The notes under the pieces are model-generated. The model searched no databases, was not told where the DNA came from, and saw nothing but the letters and a program-made list of their open reading frames with translations. DNA of 64,000 nucleotides, from contig NC_083577.1 in assembly GCF_027579695.1 (NCBI RefSeq), positions 94,172,039 to 94,236,038 on the forward strand. The letters are read 5' to 3'. This DNA comes from Neoarius graeffei (lineage: Eukaryota; Chordata; Actinopteri; Siluriformes; Ariidae). Position numbers and translations under genes: made by a program. Below, piece after piece: positions 21,606 through 31,090 of this stretch; the stretch's first letter is position 1; each line of letters starts with the position of its first letter.

Positions 21606-21999
21606 TTAGTCAAGTCAAGTTTATTTTTATAGCGCTTTTAACCATAGATATTGTCGCAAAGCAGCTTTACAGAATTTTAATGACTTTAACATGAGCTAAT
21701 TTTATCCCTAATTTATCCCCAATTAGCAAACCTGTGGCAACGGTGGCAAGGAAAACCTTCAGACGAAATGAGGAAGAAACCTCCAGAGGAACCAGATTGA
21801 AAAGGGAACCCATCCTCATTTGGGTGATAACAGACAATGTGACTATAACATTTTTAACAGTTTTAACATGAAGTCTGTTTTGTTGAAGTTATAAACTGTT
21901 CATTTATGGAAACTTGAGTGCAAAACTGTTCATGACAACTGCAGTCCTAAAGTTAGCAAGTCAACTGTAGTCCTCAGCCATAAAAGCATTACTATAAGT
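21606..21999 (-). mobile_element. L2-type 3' UTR fragment
   Basis: Starts 'tcaagtcaagtttatttttatagcgc' and carries the conserved 'gcaaagcagctttacag' and 'aaaagggaacccatcctcat' blocks in inverted orientation. It stops at the hAT terminus at 22000. The 210 bases before it (21394-21605) show nothing recognisable. Confidence 0.85.
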
Positions 22000-23179
22000 T
22001 AGTGCTGTCAAGAGATTAAAAAAATTGAGAGATTAATTAATTACGATCAGTAATTAATTGATCTAATTAATCTCTTTTTTTAATCTCACCTAAAAATTAC
22101 TGAGAAAAGCCCTCAACTTGAAGTATTTTCATTTAAATTCATTACATTATTGTGGCAGATCAAAAGATTGATATATAACAAAAAAGTGGCTTTATAAAGT
22201 CATTTATTGTTTTTAACAGACTTGAACAGATGCAGTCGTAGCCATTTACATTCCTCTGTATTTGAGACTAGTCTCAAGTGCTGCCTGCAACCTTTAGTTT
22301 CGACCACCAGGGAGGGAATATTGCTGTTGTCAATCTCCAAATAATTAGAAAATAAAAATAAAATAAAAGGCCCATATAAAGGCCCATCAGGCCCATATAA
22401 AGTGCTGTAAGTTAACATATCAAAAAACAGTAAGAACACTTTTCTGAGCAATACAAGTATTGAACACTGAACTTGTTGCTTTTCCTCTGCTTCAGATAAT
22501 ATTAAATAAATAAAACTGACCCATCAATCACAGTGCTGTAAGTTAGCACATCAAAAATAACATTGTTCATCATCACAAAATAAAGTGCTGAAATAACATC
22601 AAGCAATCACTTCTAGTAGGCTACAGAGGACACAGCAGCTATGCTGACTTCATGTCTAATTTCTTCTTCAGCCAGTCGCTGAGACAGACCAGCTTGGTCA
22701 CATTTTCTGGGATCAAGGCTGCCCTTTTCTTTTGCACTATGTGGCCTGTGAAGCTAAACAGTCTCTCGCAAGATACGGAGGTTGCCGGGGAGGCCAGGTA
22801 CTTGCGTCCTAGGGCTGACAGCTTTTCATAGGCTCCTGAGTGAGCATACCACCACTGCAGGGGACAGTCATCAATACTGATGCTGGGCTCTGCTCTGTAG
22901 CACTGGAGCTCTCCAGACTCCATTCCATCTTCTTCTGAGTCAGAGTCAGACCCCAGCAGGAGACCACTCCTCCTCTTCTTCTGAGCTGGTTCATCATCCT
23001 CTGCGGAGGGCTGGAGAGTAGCTGCTCTTCTGGCCTCTGCTGCTTGGAGTATGTTCTCCAGACTGGTCCACACCTGAATGAATGGATGAATAGATGGATG
23101 GTGGATGAATGAATAATTGTCATTAAAGTGCAGTGGGCCGTTTTATTTTATTTTTGAAGAAGTGTTGCATTTCTTATGT

Positions 23180-23215
23180 GTGAAAAGTGCTATATAAATA
23201 AAGTTTGATTTGATA
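23180..23215 (+). repeat. L2-type tail stub in a hAT intron
   Basis: 'gtgctatataaataaagtttgatttgata' is a very short copy of the common LINE 3' end, next to a GAAT/GATG-rich stretch at 23073-23115. Confidence 0.6.
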
Positions 23216-23673
23216 AATTGGACAGATTATTCCAGCTTATCCTTATAGTCTTTACCTGTTCCCTCTTTTCTCTTGGAAGACATTTCAAATCCTTGAAACA
23301 TGGATCCAGTGCTGTGGCCACCTTGAACCATGTCTCGTTGGCATCAGCTCACCATGCTGCCAGGTCCTTCTGGAAGGCATTCTTGAACTTCACCACATAG
23401 GCTAGATCATCATCAGTGATGTCCATGACACAGTCCATATGGCGAAAAGCAGGCAGCACTACAGAGCAAGAGACATAGGCCTCACCACCCAGCAGCTCAG
23501 TCACATACCTGCAGAGGTGGATAAGTTTGCAAAATAAATTTAGCTGGAAATTTAAATTAAAGTGTAACTGATTTCCAATTTAATTGCCCTTAAAAGTAAC
23601 TACCTAATGTTCATTCATTTTTGGATTACACATGTGACAGTGGTTTATTTAATTAAAATGGATGGGTGTTTAT

Positions 23674-24043
23674 CTGGGCAGCACGGTGGTGTAGTGGTTA
23701 GTGCTGTCGCCTCACAGCAAGAAGATCCTGGGTTCGAGCCCCATGGCCGGTGAGGGCCTTTCTATGCAGAGTTTGCATGTTCTCCTTGTGTCCGTGTGGG
23801 TTTCCTCTGGGTGCTCCAGTTTCCCCCACAGTCCAAAGACATGCAAGTTAGGTTAACTGGTGACTCTAAATTGACTGTAGGTGTGAATGTGAGTGTGAAT
23901 GGTTGTCTGTGTCTATGTGTCAGCCCTGTGATGACCTGGCAACTTGTCCAGGGTATTCCCCGCCTTTCGCCCGTAGTCAGCTGGGATAGGATGCCTGCGA
24001 CCCTGTAGAACAGGATAAAGCGGCTAGAGATAATGAGATGAGA
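23674..24043 (+). mobile_element. tRNA-derived SINE in the hAT intron
   Basis: The head has pol III boxes: TGGTGTAGTGG (A box) and GGTTCGAGCCC (B box). The body is the conserved 'tttcccccacagtccaaagacatgca' type and the tail reads ATGAGATGAGATG. An 11-bp direct repeat with one mismatch flanks it (TGGGTGTTTAT at 23663, TGGATGTTTAT at 24044). It is mobilised in trans by a LINE. A second copy is at 34781-35157. Confidence 0.92.
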
Positions 24044-24771
24044 TGGATGTTTATTTGGGCTTACCTGCATGGTTCAAGCAGGACCTCCAGCCTCTGCAGT
24101 TTCCCCCACTCAGCTTCAGTTGGCATGACCAATCTGTGGTTGTTCTGTTGGTCCAACATAGCCTGGACAGCCTCTCGGTTGAGTAGGAGGCGTGAGACCA
24201 TTGCAAGTGTTGAATTCCACCTGGTCGGTACATCTTGTATAAGTTGCTCGCTCTTTTTTCCAAGTGCTACTTGTTGCTGGTTAAGTTCTGTGGTACTTGC
24301 AGGGCTTTGTTTGAAATGGCCAACAATCTTGCCGCACTTTGCTAGTACACCAGCAAACCCACTGCTATCAAGGCAGACCGTGATGGTCCTCTGGAGAATG
24401 TGAGCATTGCAGGCGATGTGCTTGTATGGAAGGGCTCTCATAGCAGCCAGCATGTTTGCTGCGCTGTCTGTATTGATGGTGGATATCTTGTTTTCAATTC
24501 CCCAGTCATTTGCCACCTTGAGGAACTGTTCGGCACATTCAACAGCAAAGTGCCTGGTTTCTGTTTTCATGACGGTCAACGCAAATGAGTTGAGGTTCCA
24601 CTCACCATCAATAAAGTGTCCAGTCAGCCCCAAATAGCTGTGGTTGCCAGCTGAGGTCCAGTGATCTCCAGTTATTGAGGTATTTCACCTGACGTCACAG
24701 GGTCACGTGACGCCCCGGTGTCCGCCATTTTGAATGTCAAGCTAGCTAATGTCAACAACAGTAGCTGGTAT

Positions 24772-25026
24772 GTTACTGTAGCAATGTTTACGTTCAGTCA
24801 TTTGGATGACTGTTAAAACCTTTCAGTCTCAAGTTTTTCCTTTACTGGATTTACTAGTTTACTGAGCTAGTGTGTGCGCCGGCCGGCAGGCTAGCACGCA
24901 TGCTAGCTCCCAGCTTGCCCGAGCGCGCTAGCTCAGTAAACTAGTAAATCCAGTAAAGGAAAAACTTGAGACTGAAAGGTTTTAACAGTCATCCAAATGA
25001 CTGAACGTAAACATTGCTACAGTAAC
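24772..25026. repeat. Long perfect inverted repeat (2 x 99 bp, 57-base loop)
   Basis: Arms 24772-24870 and 24928-25026 are exact complements by base-by-base reading. A further imperfect stretch (ATAC-AGCTA) extends outward. The loop is GC-rich with a GCCGGCCGGC palindrome. It lies wholly inside transposon copy Y. Confidence 0.95.
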
Positions 25027-25176
25027 ATACTAGCTATGACATTAGCTAGTTGTTGACATTAGCTAGTGCTAACAGCTAGTTGCTAATACACTGCTACAAC
25101 TACACCAACCCTAATAATACAGTTCTTCATCATTGCCTGGTAACAGCAAATTTATAACGGGCCATGTCTCAACAGA

Positions 25177-25599
25177 CTAAGAAGTTATTTCAATGACATT
25201 TAATAACATTTTGTTTATCCTGAGGACCGAAAGTAAATGAATATGTGAACAAACCTTAGCTGTAATAAGATGGCGACCACCGGCTCCAGGGACGACCCGC
25301 TGATGTAGGCATGTTACCCAGCCTGACACAAAATATCTGTAGGTATCCAAACTCTTATACGCTTTCAGATCAATACCTGTGTATGGTGATGGGTTTTTAA
25401 TGACATAGGTATACAGATCATGTGGGCCGAAGTCAGGTAAAGATGAGGGCTTCGTGTACTTCCGTACGTCAGTGAACAATCCTGGTGGAAGCAGGTAAAC
25501 GTCGTTCTCTAAGCCTGCTAACCTCAATTTTTGCAAATACCTCTCCCTCTGCTCGCCCTGTAAATGCTCTATGTCACTGGATAGTGATGTTTTCTGCAT
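25177..25599 (-). CDS. Uncharacterised transposon protein fragment (YqaJ-type N-terminal region)
   Basis: Start chosen at 25599 (MQKTSLSSDIEHLQGEQRER), inside copy Y. The 195-base in-frame extension to 25794 belongs to the disrupted hAT exon and crosses the TIR, so it is not part of this protein. The body reads LLPPGLFTDVRKYTKPSSLP, YTYVIKNPSPYTGIDLKAYK and SLDTYRYFVSGWVTCLH. From memory this resembles the N-terminal part of fish transposon proteins that carry SWIM and YqaJ-exonuclease domains further on; those domains are absent. The frame ends after about 140 residues, so it is a truncated gene or a first exon. Function is unknown. Confidence 0.5.
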   Translation of the reverse strand: MQKTSLSSDIEHLQGEQRERYLQKLRLAGLENDVYLLPPGLFTDVRKYTKPSSLPDFGPHDLYTYVIKNPSPYTGIDLKAYKSLDTYRYFVSGWVTCLHQRVVPGAGGRHLITAKVCSHIHLLSVLRINKMLLNVIEITS

Positions 25600-25802
25600 C
25601 TCGCTCCTTTTTCTTTTATGTTTTTCGTTTGTCGCCTTCCTTGCATTCAAACTGATTCGAGCCGTGCCGTCCAAAATGGCAGCGTCACATGAGTGAAATA
25701 CCTCAATAGCAACACAGTTGGGCGAATCCTCCACCAAAATCTCAAATTTGTTTTTCTTTTCGCCATCGTACATCTTGCTGATTTTGGTTGTCACTGTAGC
25801 CC

Positions 25803-26390
25803 TGTTAGGGTTTTGCTGGGATTCGAACCTGATTCGCTGGTGTGATAATCCAGCAAACCCCCATTAGGCCACCAGGGGGATGACTCAAGAGCAGAGGCAT
25901 GAGACAGAAGTAGAAAAGTATCAAAAACAGTTTATTTATACTATGTATAAACCAAGGGAAAAAACAAAAAGAATAATCCAAAGCTCAGAAGATAAACAAA
26001 AATAAAATATCCCAAGGTACAAAGTCCAAAATCCAAATAAGAAAAAAGGCAAAAACTCAAACGCTCAGAAGATCAAAAAGGTCAAAAACAAAATCCACAA
26101 AGTCCAAAAGAAAGAAGCAAAAACCAAGAATACAAAGACACAGGCAAGGTACATGGGACAGAGGGAACTAGCACTAACAGCATAACATAGGAAAAAGACT
26201 CCGTGACAAGGGAACAAACAGAGGGGTATTTATACACAAACTAATTAAGGACAGGGCGGGGCAGGAAACAGGCAATAAGACAAAAACAAAACACAGAACA
26301 CAGTAGTGACCTCTAGAGGCCCAAAACAAACATGACCAGAAAAGGAAATAACAGTGGCCTCTAGAGGCCAAAACAGTCCCAGTCCTAACA
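25803..26390 (-). repeat. 3' LTR of the sushi-like element (588 bp)
   Basis: On the minus strand it reads from 26390 to 25803. A TATA box (TATAAATA, complement of 26227-26234) lies about 30 bases before the putative RNA start at about 26204. The AATAAA complement is near 25930. The end next to 25803 carries tRNA-like A and B boxes. A G-rich polypurine tract (complement of 26391-26404) adjoins it. Confidence 0.92.
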
Positions 26391-26404
26391 GGACCCCCCC
26401 CCCC

Positions 26405-27135
26405 AGGAGCGTCTCCTGACGTTCCCAGGACAATCAGGATGGGCCCAATGGAAGTCCCGACAAAGTTCTTTATCAAGTATGTCCCGAGCTGGGACCCAGC
26501 AGCGCTCCTCAGGGCCATAGCCCTCCAAGTCCACAAGATATTGGAGGCCCCCGCGAACCCGGCAGGAGTCCAGCAGGCGGTGCACGGTGAACACAGTCTG
26601 ACCCTGGAAGATGCGGGGGGTTCCTGGGGCAGGGGCATACATGGACGTCAGTATGGGCCGCAACAGGTAAACATGGAATGTGGGGTTGATCCTTAGCGTA
26701 CGTGGTAACTGGAGCCGGTAAGAGACAGGGTTAACTCTGCGTACAACCTTGAAGGGGCCAATGTAGCGAGGAGCAAGCTTGCGGTTCTCCACCTGCAGCG
26801 GAAGGTCCTTGGTGGACAGCCAAACCCACTGCCCAGGGCGGAAAGTGTGGGCAGGTCTCCTATGGCGGTTGGCCTGAGTCTGGTTGGTACTGGAGGTCTG
26901 GATGAGTGTCCTCCTGACCTTGCTCCAGGTCTTGCAACACTGTCTCACGTAATGGTTGACCGAGGGCACCCCAGCATCCTCCTCCTGGTCCGGGAACAGA
27001 GGTGGCTGGAACCCGAATTGGCACTGGAACAGCGACAGCTTGGTGGCCGATGACTGCAGGGTGTTGTGGGCGTACTCTGCCCATGGCAGCCAGGTGCTCC
27101 ATGATGTCGGGTTATCCATAGCCAGGCCTCACAGG
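26405..27135 (-). pseudogene. Integrase C-terminus and chromodomain of the sushi-like element
   Basis: Reads WLPWAEYAHNTLQSSATKLS, then the GPF/Y module LAPRYIGPFKVVRRVNPVSY and a chromodomain (VHRLLDSCRVRGGLQYLVDL ... CWVPARDIL). Chromodomains on integrase steer insertion to certain chromatin in fungi and fish elements. A TGA near 27130 separates it from the core. The frame continues to 26385 at the edge of the LTR. Confidence 0.88.
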
Positions 27136-27665
27136 GTGGTTTCCAGGTCCTGGTTGAGCCTCTCCGTCTGGCCGTTGGACTGGGGGTGGAACCCAGAGGA
27201 GAGGCTGGCAGTGGCCCCGATGCTCTTGCAGAAGCCGTGCCATACTCAGGAGGAGAACTGGGGCCCCTGGTCAGAGACGATGTCCTGAGGGAGACCAAAA
27301 ACTCGGAAGACATGAGTGAACAACAATTTAGCAGTGTCAAGGGCAGAGGGGAGTTTGCACAGTGGAATAAAGTGGCAGGCCTTGGAGAATCTGTCCACTA
27401 TGACCAATATGACAGTGTTACCTTGAGACTCAGGGAGACCCGTGATGAAGTCGACCACCACGTGGGACCAGGGACGCCGGGGAATAGGCAGAGGATGCAG
27501 GAGACCCTGGGGACGCTGTCGCGGGTTCTTGGTTCTGGTGCAGACCTCACAGGACAGGATGAATGACCTCACTTCCTTCTCCATGTTAGGCCACCAGAAG
27601 CGTCTTTTCAGGAAGTCCAGGGTCCTCTGAGCTCCTGGGTGGGCGGTGAGAGGGGAAGACCCCAC
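27136..27665 (-). pseudogene. Integrase core of the sushi-like element
   Basis: The HHCC domain is present ([20 protein letters not shown] with CEVCTRTK). The first catalytic Asp is in [10 protein letters not shown], the second in [13 protein letters not shown] at 27246 interrupts before the Glu block; the continuation has [16 protein letters not shown] in the same frame. A frameshift at about 27640 separates it from RNase H. Confidence 0.9.
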
Positions 27666-29728
27666 TGGAGAACCTTGGCCCGGACTTGACGAGGGACGTA
27701 CAGGAGGCCCAGTGGCCCCATCCCAGGATCAGGGTCCCGGCGTTGAGCTTGTTGAACGGTCTCCTCAATACCCCAGCGGACAGGAGCCACAATCCGGGAT
27801 ATAGGGATGATAGGCCCGACTTCACTCTCCCTGTTAGTGTCAGAGAACAGCCTGGACAGTGCGTCAGGTTTGGTGTTCTTGGAGCCGGGGCGGTACGATA
27901 GGGTGAAGTCAAACCGACTGAAAAACAGGGCCCACCAAGCCTGTCGTGGGTTCAGTCTCTTGGCTTGCTGGAGGTACTCCAGGTTCTTGTGGTCCGTCCA
28001 AACCAGGAATGGATGTTGCGCTCCCTCCAGCCAGTGCCTCCACTCCTCAAGGGCCAGTTTGACCACTAGCAGTTCTCGATCCCCCACATCGTACCGGGAC
28101 TCCGCAAGACTCAGGCGGTGGGAGAAGTAAGCGCAGGGGTGCAGCTTTCCTTGCGAACGTTGAGAGAGCACTGCGCCGACACCACTGTCTGAGGCGTCCA
28201 CCTCCACAATGAATGGTTGGGAGGTGTCCAGGAGGACCAGAATGGGTGCTGTGCAGAAGTGGTCCTTGAGGTCTTTGAACACCTTTTCCGCCTGAGGAGA
28301 CCAGACATAAGATCCACCTGTCCCTTTGGTGAGGTCCAACATGGGTGCTGCTACAGAACTAAAGTTCCTGATAAATTTGCGGTAGAAGTTAGCAAATCCT
28401 AAGAACCGCTGAACCTCTTTGACGGACTTGGGAGTGGGCCAGTCCCAGACGGCCAGGGTCTTGGCTGGGTCCATTTGGAGTTGGCCTGTCCGTACAACAA
28501 AACCCAGAAAGAAGACCTCGGGAACATGAAATTCACATTTCTGGGCCTTGGCGAACAGATTGTTCTGTAGTAGCCTCTGGAGAACCTGGCGGACATGCTG
28601 GCAGTGCTCCTGCATGGTCTTGGAAAAGATAAGGATGTCGTCGAGGTAGACAAAAATGTATAGGTTAATCATGTCCCTCAAGACGTCGTTGATTAGGGCC
28701 TGAAAAACAGCTGGTGCGTTGGTGAGTCCGAAGGGCATCACCTGGTATTCGTAGTGCCCAGACGGGGTGTTGAAGGCAGTCTTCCACTCGTCTCCCTGTC
28801 GGATACGGATGAGGTGGTATGCGTTCCGTAGGTCCAACTTAGTGAAGACGGTGGCGCCTTGGAGCAGGTCGAATGCTGTGAACATCAGCGGAAGGGGATA
28901 TCGGTTGCGCACAGTGATCTTGTTCAGGCCCCTGTAGTCAATACATGGTCGGAGCCCCCCATCCTTCTTGCCGACAAAGAAGAAGCCGGCACCAGCGGGT
29001 GAGGTGGAGGGTCGAATGAACCCAGAGACCAGGGCGTCTTTGAGGTATTCCTCCATGGCCTTGCGTTCTGGCTGAGAGAGGGAAAACAGTCTGCCATGAG
29101 GAGGGATAGTCCCAGGGAGCAAGTCAATGGCACAGTCGTAGGCCCGGTGCGGAGGAAGAACGGCGGCCCTGCTCTTGCTGAAAACTTCCTTAAGATCCCA
29201 GTACTCTGTGGGAACTTGAGATAACTCGGTGAGATCAGGAGGCTCGGCAGGAGACACAGGAGAGCTAGAGAGCAGACAAGAGGCATAGCAAGCAGGACCC
29301 CACTCCACAACCTGGCTAGTGACCCAGTCTATACGAGGGCTGTGGCGGGTAAGCCAAGGAAGATCTAGAATAACTGGGAACTCAGGTGAAGGAATCAGGT
29401 GCAGGGATATTTCTTCCTTGTGACCTTGAGACTGGAGGAAGATTGGAGAAGTTACTTGGGTGACTCTTCTGTCACCTAAGGCTTGGCCATCCAGGGCAGA
29501 CACAGACAGTGGGACTTCAAGAGGTGCAGTCGGGACATTGATACTTTGGGCGAAGTGAATATCCATAAAGTTTCCAGCCGCCCCTGAGTCTAACAAAGCT
29601 TGACAAGAGTGGATGGACTCACCCCAGGAGATGGAGACCAGGATGTAGATTCCTTGGCCAGGGAGTCCGGGAGAGAGGGTAGGCCCCGTCACAACCCTCC
29701 CTTGGCTGGACAGGGCGGTCCTTTTCCC
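27608..29728 (-). pseudogene. Protease, RT and RNase H of the sushi-like element
   Basis: A pol frame of about 700 codons without stops, entered from gag by a -1 shift at 29722-29728. Protease: [65 protein letters not shown] and the intact catalytic box [10 protein letters not shown]. RNase [43 protein letters not shown]. The nominal start at 29785 precedes the shift site and is unlikely to be used. It is the best preserved RT in the window. Loss of integrase continuity makes the copy inactive. Confidence 0.9.
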
Positions 29729-30702
29729 GAGAGTTCGGGACATGATGCTCGGAAGTGACCAGGCTTGCCACAGTAGATGCAGCATTTGTCCCTCCTTCTA
29801 CACTCCCTCTCAGATGCGGAGAGGCGAGTACAGCCCACTTGCATGGGTTCTGGACAGTCACTGGAGGAGGTAGACAGGCTCCAGGTAGAGGCAGGGAGGC
29901 CGGGGAGGCTCAGGACTTGGCGGCATTCTCTCATCCTGTTGTCCAGATGAGTAGAATGTGAGATCAGTGTTTCGAGGTCACTTGGGCATCCGATAGAAGC
30001 CAGACTGTCTTTGATGGGGTCAGACAGACCATGGTGGAAGGCTGATACCAGGGCAGTCTCGTTCCATCCACTTACTGCTGCGAGTGTCCGGAACAAGATG
30101 GCATAGTCTGCGACGCTTCCCCCTTGCCGGATGGACATGAGCTTTCTGGCTGCGTCTTTACTGATGTCTGCTTGATCGAAGACACGCAGCATCTCCTCAG
30201 TAAACAGCTGGAAATCAGAGCACTCAGGTCCCTGTCCCTGCCAGATAGCTGTAGCCCAGGCTCACACCTTACCAGCTAACAAGGTTATCACAAAGGCAAT
30301 CTTGCGGCGATCCGTAGTGTAGGTGGTAGGCTGAAGCTCAAAGGTGAGTTGACACTGGGTAAGGAACTCTCGACACTCACTGTGCTTGCCGTCATACCTC
30401 TGTGGTGCAGGACGGCTGGGTTCGCGAGGTGAAGAAGGCAGCATGGCAGGAGGCACTGGAGCAGGAGCAGATGGTGGAGCAGGAGCAGAATCAGGTGGAG
30501 GAGATGGGGGCAGAGAAGTCAGCTGTGCCAGGGTTCTCCCAATCTGCTGAAGCAGTACCTCGTGGCGAGCAAGGGTCTCACATTGGCTTGCGAGAGTCCA
30601 TCCATGAGTGTCCATGGTGGATCCGAGGTGTGTTAAAGCAGCCATCATTCCCTGAAGGTTGGCCGGGTAGACAGATGAAGAAGCCTCTGCTGAGTCGGTC
30701 AT
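29689..30702 (-). pseudogene. gag of the sushi-like element
   Basis: Starts at 30702, 14 bases inside the LTR. Parts: coiled N-terminus (WTLASQCETLARHEVLLQQI), Pro/Ala-rich linker, capsid (RYDGKHSECREFLTQCQLTF ... TLLAGKV), one TGA at 30262, then capsid continuation (EEMLRVFDQADISKDAARKL) and zinc knuckle [14 protein letters not shown]. It ends at 29689, overlapping pol. This layout is the one from which the mammalian PEG10/RTL genes were domesticated (established knowledge). Confidence 0.9.
29722..29728 (-). promoter_or_regulatory. -1 ribosomal frameshift heptamer GGGAAAA
   Basis: In the gag frame it is read as G GGA AAA (..TCG GGA AAA GGA..), the X XXY YYZ form. Shifting back one base enters the pol frame, which is open onward. 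PEG10 uses GGGAAAC at the equivalent place. A downstream pseudoknot was not demonstrated. Confidence 0.75.
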
Positions 30703-30703
30703 G

Positions 30704-30714
30704 ACGGAGTCTTT
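30704..30714 (-). other. Self-primer binding site of the sushi-like element
   Basis: The plus strand reads ACGGAGTCTTT one base from the LTR. Its complement AAAGACTCCGT occurs in the 3' LTR at 26194-26204, exactly where transcription should begin, so the RNA 5' end can fold back and prime. No tRNA-type TGG start is present. The 5' LTR copy (31744 onward) has one mismatch. Confidence 0.75.
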
Positions 30715-31090
30715 CTGTTAGGGTTTTGCTGGGATTCGAACCTGGTTCGCTGGTGTGATAATTCAGCAAACCCCCACTAGGCCACCAGGGGGATGACTCA
30801 AGTGCAGAGGCATGAGGCGGAAGTAGAAAAGTATCAAAAACAGTTTATTTACACTATGTACAATCTAAGGGAAAAAACAAAAAGAATAATCCAAAGCTCA
30901 GAAGATAACCAAAAATAAAAATATCCAAAGGAACAAAGTCCAAAATCCAAAATAAGAAAAAGGCAAAAACTCAAACGCTCAGAAGATCAAAAAGGTCAAA
31001 AACAAAATCCACAAAGTCCAAAAGAAAGCAACAAAACCAAGAATACAAAGACACAGGCAAGGTACATGGGACAGAGGGAACTAGCACTAA

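Larger units (their letters stand above)
24676..25705 (-). mobile_element. TA-flanked TIR transposon (THAP/YqaJ-type candidate), copy Y
   Basis: Inverted ends TTGAGGTATTTCAC (24676) and its complement (to 25705), flanked by TA on both sides. Subterminal parts repeat ACGTCAC/TCACGTGAC and GCCATTTTG near both ends. It sits inside a hAT coding exon. It contains a 99-bp perfect inverted repeat and a minus-strand reading frame. The ends resemble those of the element at 36898-39483, and both probably belong to one superfamily. Confidence 0.75.
22639..25794 (-). pseudogene. hAT transposase with introns, broken
   Basis: Exons in order: 25794-25708 (TTKISKMYDGEKKNKFEILV), 24675-24064 (TGDHWTSAGNHSYLG, INTDSAANMLAAM, CNAHILQRT, IQDVPTRWNSTLAMV), 23515-23257 and 23074-22639. 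The last holds the hAT dimerisation domain (YLASPATSVSCERLFSFTGH). Splice signals fit: donor CAG/GTAAGC at 24064, acceptor CTGCAG near 23516, donor CAG/GTAAAG near 23257, acceptor TTCAG near 23075. One TGA in the 23257-23515 exon and the inserted element kill it. hAT transposases cut DNA and make 8-bp duplications. Confidence 0.85.
22000..25800 (-). mobile_element. hAT transposon (ZBED-like), 5' end lost
   Basis: The 3' terminus is TAGTGCTGTCAAGAG at 22000, hAT-like, followed by an A/T-rich imperfect palindrome (22020-22080). Transposase exons run leftwards from 25794 to 22639. The 5' end is missing: the sequence stops at the sushi-like LTR at 25803. A SINE (23674-24043) lies in an intron, and a TIR element (24676-25705) splits the coding region just before the TGDHWTS motif. 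Confidence 0.85.

Noticed and set aside
23674..23760. A functional tRNA gene
   Set aside because: A and B boxes belong to the SINE head; the acceptor stem is not formed and the SINE body follows directly.
25600..25794. Extension of the copy Y protein to 25794
   Set aside because: It crosses the transposon end and reads the interrupted hAT exon; the join is accidental.
30730..30790. A genuine tRNA gene in the sushi-like LTR
   Set aside because: Box spacing fits but the acceptor ends do not pair; kept only as a finding.
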